From contig VHZZ01014653.1 of NCBI GenBank assembly GCA_009801015.1, forward strand, positions 15,969 through 36,171: 20,203 bases of DNA, in the 5' to 3' direction. The notes under the pieces are model-generated. The model did not search any database and was not told the DNA's origin. It worked only from the letters and a program-made list of their open reading frames with translations. The translations under genes and the position numbers were made by a program. Shown here one piece after another: positions 17,961 through 20,203 of this stretch. How positions within the stretch are numbered: position 1 is the stretch's first letter; each line of letters starts with the position of its first letter. This stretch comes from Silene noctiflora (Eukaryota; Streptophyta; Magnoliopsida; Caryophyllales; Caryophyllaceae).

Positions 17961-19290
17961 TGTAACACCCCCATATACCAAGGTGCCTTACCAAGACCAT
18001 CTTAGTATATAAAGGTGCTACCATCTCGGTTACCCGATGTACAGTAGATCAAAGAAAACCATTAAGAAACAACATTTAACGATTAAAGTTTAAGTGATAC
18101 AAATCCAAAACCAAAATTCCTTAAAGTGAGATACAACCGTCTCAAAACTAGAATATTAAAACCAAATACCAAAAGTATTGAAATCAAACTATCATAAGAC
18201 ACAGCGGAAGACTAGCTACGAGACTCAGTGATGACTCCATCCCAAGCAACCCGCGAACTATCCAAGCCATACCTGTCAATCAACTGCTCACCACCCCCGA
18301 ATGGATCATCACAGATACCAACAAATAACGGGGTCAGTTACTGCATAACACAATAAAGCAATCTTAATATCACATCACACTCCTCTAACATCACCAACAC
18401 CATACATCTGACTACACACCAAGTGTGTAGCCCTGCCAGTGGGGACAACAACCTTTACCACCTAAGCCCCGCTCACATCATAGAGCGTAAAACCCATGAT
18501 CCTTAATGTGCACATCCCCCTTGTGACGGGAACCACAAGGGGCGAACAAGGGCGTGAAGCCATTCCCGCAAATGGACTCCACTCAGCCGAGGGCGCACCT
18601 CGCGAACCACATTCATTACACAACCACAATAATAATCATGCCAATATCTCAATCATGCTCATATATCACATCGTCACAATTACANATACAATAACTGAGT
18701 AGGGAAAACCCTACCTGAGACGAATGTCACAAAGCTAGCGCAAGCAAATTCAAAATATATCCTCTGCGAAGTCATCTCCTAAACAATTAAACATCCAAAT
18801 CACAAACAATACAACAATTACTCCCAAAACCCCCAATTTACCCCATTCGGGTTTAAACAAAATTACATAATCAACATAAAACTGGTACAAGAGTCTTACC
18901 CTCGACACGACGATCGCAGTGATATCAAAAGCTCAAAATACGACGAACGGACGCCTTGATTTGAGAGTAAAAAGGGAGAGTAGATCTTGTTTTGTTTGAA
19001 CGATGTGAAAGTTGTAAAGTAAAAGTAAAAACTGATGTAAAGATGCGTTGATATTATAAAATAACCTCTCCCCTTTTACTTTAAAATCAAACCGAGTAAA
19101 ACCCGTAACTCGAAGCTACTCGATCGAGTAACTAACGTACTCGATCGAGTAAGCCTTACTCGATCGAGTTGACCCAACTCGGTCGAGTATCTAACGAGCA
19201 GAACACTGCCAGACTCTGATTCTTACTTACTCGATAAAGTACCGTCTACTCGACAGAGTACTCAAAGGTAAAAAAACACAGTGTATTACA
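17961..19290 (-). mobile_element. 3' LTR of a Ty3/gypsy chromovirus (Tekay/Del-like)
   Basis: A 1,330-bp LTR bounded by TGTAACACCCCC and GTGTATTACA, so it has the TG...CA ends and a short terminal inverted repeat. The element reads on the minus strand. Just outside the LTR lies a purine-rich tract on the minus strand (AAGGAGGGAAGAT, 19291-19303) that fits a polypurine primer. The U3 side holds the palindrome array and a TATA-like block near 19050. One N call lies at 18685. Only one LTR is in the window, so age from LTR divergence cannot be judged. The five bases before it (TCAGC, 17956-17960) would be one copy of the target duplication. Confidence 0.85.
19118..19259. repeat. Array of six ACTCGATCGAGT-type palindromes in the LTR U3
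   Basis: Copies start at 19118, 19139, 19158, 19177, 19229 and 19248. The first three are perfect ACTCGATCGAGT, the fourth is ACTCGGTCGAGT, and the last two have decayed arms. The first four are spaced 19-21 bases apart, about two turns of DNA. The array lies upstream (in element orientation) of the TATA-like block, where U3 enhancer repeats would be expected. Confidence 0.85.
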
Positions 19291-20111
19291 ATCTTCCCTC
19301 CTTAAAACGAACTTCGTCCATGAAGTTCAAACCCAAACCGAAAACAAAACTCCACATACTCAAAACCACACAACCAACTACTTACAACCCAACATAATAC
19401 TCAAAATACGACACTAACAACCCGAAAACATGCTTAAGACTCAACCAAGACTGTAGCAAAACTTATGGAAAAACTCACGCGATCATCTTCTACCCCCCTT
19501 AAAGAAACAAGGTTACGTCCCCGTAACCAAACATACCTGCTCAAAAAGATGAGGATAGCGCTCCTTCATGGCCTCTTCTGCCTCCCAAGTCGCTTCCTCT
19601 ACAATGTGGTTAAACCACAACACCTTAAGCAACACCGTCTCCCCATTCCTAGTCTTGCGAACCTTGTGATCCAAGACTTCCTTAGGCATCTCCACATAGG
19701 TTAAGGACTCATCTAACTCGATGTTCTCAACTTCTAGCACATGAGAAGGATCACTCACATACTTCCGGAGTTAAGACATATGAAAGACATTATGCACTTG
19801 ATCCAAAGCTGGTGGTAAAGCTAAACGATATGCAACTTCACCCACACGATCCAAGATCTCATAAGGGCCAATGAACTTCTGACTTAACTTTCCTTTCCTA
19901 AAAAATCTCATCACCCCACGCATGGGTGACACCTTCAACAACACATTATCCCCAACTTGGAACTTGATATCCCGACGATGTAAGTCTGCATAACTCTTTT
20001 GTCGATCCTGTGCTGCTTTCATCTTTTGCCGGATTAGCCTCACTTGCTCAACCATATCCTGAACCATCTGTGGTCCTAAAACCACTGCCTTAGCGCTGTC
20101 GTCCCAACAAA
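19291..20111 (-). mobile_element. Internal 3' end of the gypsy chromovirus: integrase C-terminus and chromodomain remains
   Basis: Read on the minus strand, 20111 back to 19771 encodes the end of an integrase, recognisable by KAAQDRQKSYADLHRR, FQVGDNVLLKVSP and a GPYEIL (GPY/F) block. A neighbouring piece, 19758-19513, carries a chromodomain of the VLWFNHIVEEATWE type, the hallmark of chromoviruses. The rest to 19291 is non-coding tail ending in the polypurine tract. The coding part is broken (at least one break) and the remainder of gag-pol lies beyond the window or beyond the next insertion. Treat it as a fossil. Confidence 0.85.
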
Positions 20112-20203
20112 TGTTGGAGTGAGTGTCCTCAACAATAGTGCGATCACGATGACGGTTTAAATATCGTTATTATAAACTCAATTTAAGAATACACAAGGGA
20201 TGA
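20112..20203. mobile_element. Probable start of a Copia-type LTR inserted in the gypsy integrase
   Basis: Similarity to integrase stops abruptly near 20111. The following sequence begins TGTTGGAGTGAGTGTCCTC, a TGTTGG start common in Copia LTRs. ACAAA (20107-20111) would be one copy of a five-base target duplication. Only 92 bases are visible and orientation is unknown, so this is tentative. Confidence 0.45.

Noticed and set aside
17557-18012. 151-codon plus-strand open frame and several minus-strand Cys/Trp-rich frames
   Set aside because: They arise from the GC-rich, repeat-bearing LINE leader and cross the LTR boundary. Composition is low-complexity and no domain is seen.

Overview
This is a piece of a flowering-plant (eudicot) nuclear genome. 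It holds AT-rich intergenic DNA, spliced genes with GT-AG introns, trinucleotide microsatellites, MITEs, a LINE family and LTR elements. The species cannot be fixed from the sequence. The CTCGATCGAG-rich LTR and the repeat types make Caryophyllales possible, but that is only an impression.

Layout, left to right. (1) 1-1717: a 5'-truncated LINE copy on the minus strand, sitting inside a (TTA)n microsatellite. (2) 1718-3701: AT-rich spacer, a probable old LTR end with seven CTCG..CGAG palindromes (2698-2882), a decayed CACGAC-type repeat, a foldback/MITE and the upstream region of the first gene. (3) 3702-6940: an intact seven-exon plus-strand gene for a 478-residue NHL-repeat membrane protein. 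(4) 6941-8471: spacer with an unoccupied (ATT)n tract. (5) 8472-13666: an intact six-exon minus-strand gene for a second, 418-residue NHL-repeat membrane protein. Its introns hold a textbook Stowaway MITE, a second inverted-repeat element and a 122-bp tandem duplication. (6) 13850-14282: a minisatellite followed by compound trinucleotide repeats. (7) 14283-17960: a second, longer copy of the same LINE on the minus strand, again starting in (TTA)n. (8) 17961-20111: the 3' LTR and pol end of a Ty3/gypsy chromovirus, minus strand, inserted into the LINE's 5' region. (9) 20112-20203: what looks like the start of a Copia-type LTR inserted into the gypsy integrase. The right edge is therefore a three-level nest in a microsatellite.

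The two NHL genes are convergent paralogues that share intron positions and phases through the propeller and up to the membrane segment. Both encode signal peptide, short NHL region, one membrane span and a long tail. They are the only host genes seen.

The most interesting item is the LINE. Unlike the usual plant L1 and RTE types with an AP-type endonuclease, it appears to have one ORF of about 1,060 codons: N-terminal Cys/His fingers, a central reverse transcriptase (YLDD), a CCHC knuckle, then a C-terminal restriction-like endonuclease (RHN..R, PAD...VDLT, KCAKY). That is the R2/R4/NeSL plan. Both copies end directly in (TAA)n, and the short copy has the same type of repeat on its other side. 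This suggests microsatellite-targeted insertion as in the R4-clade element Dong.
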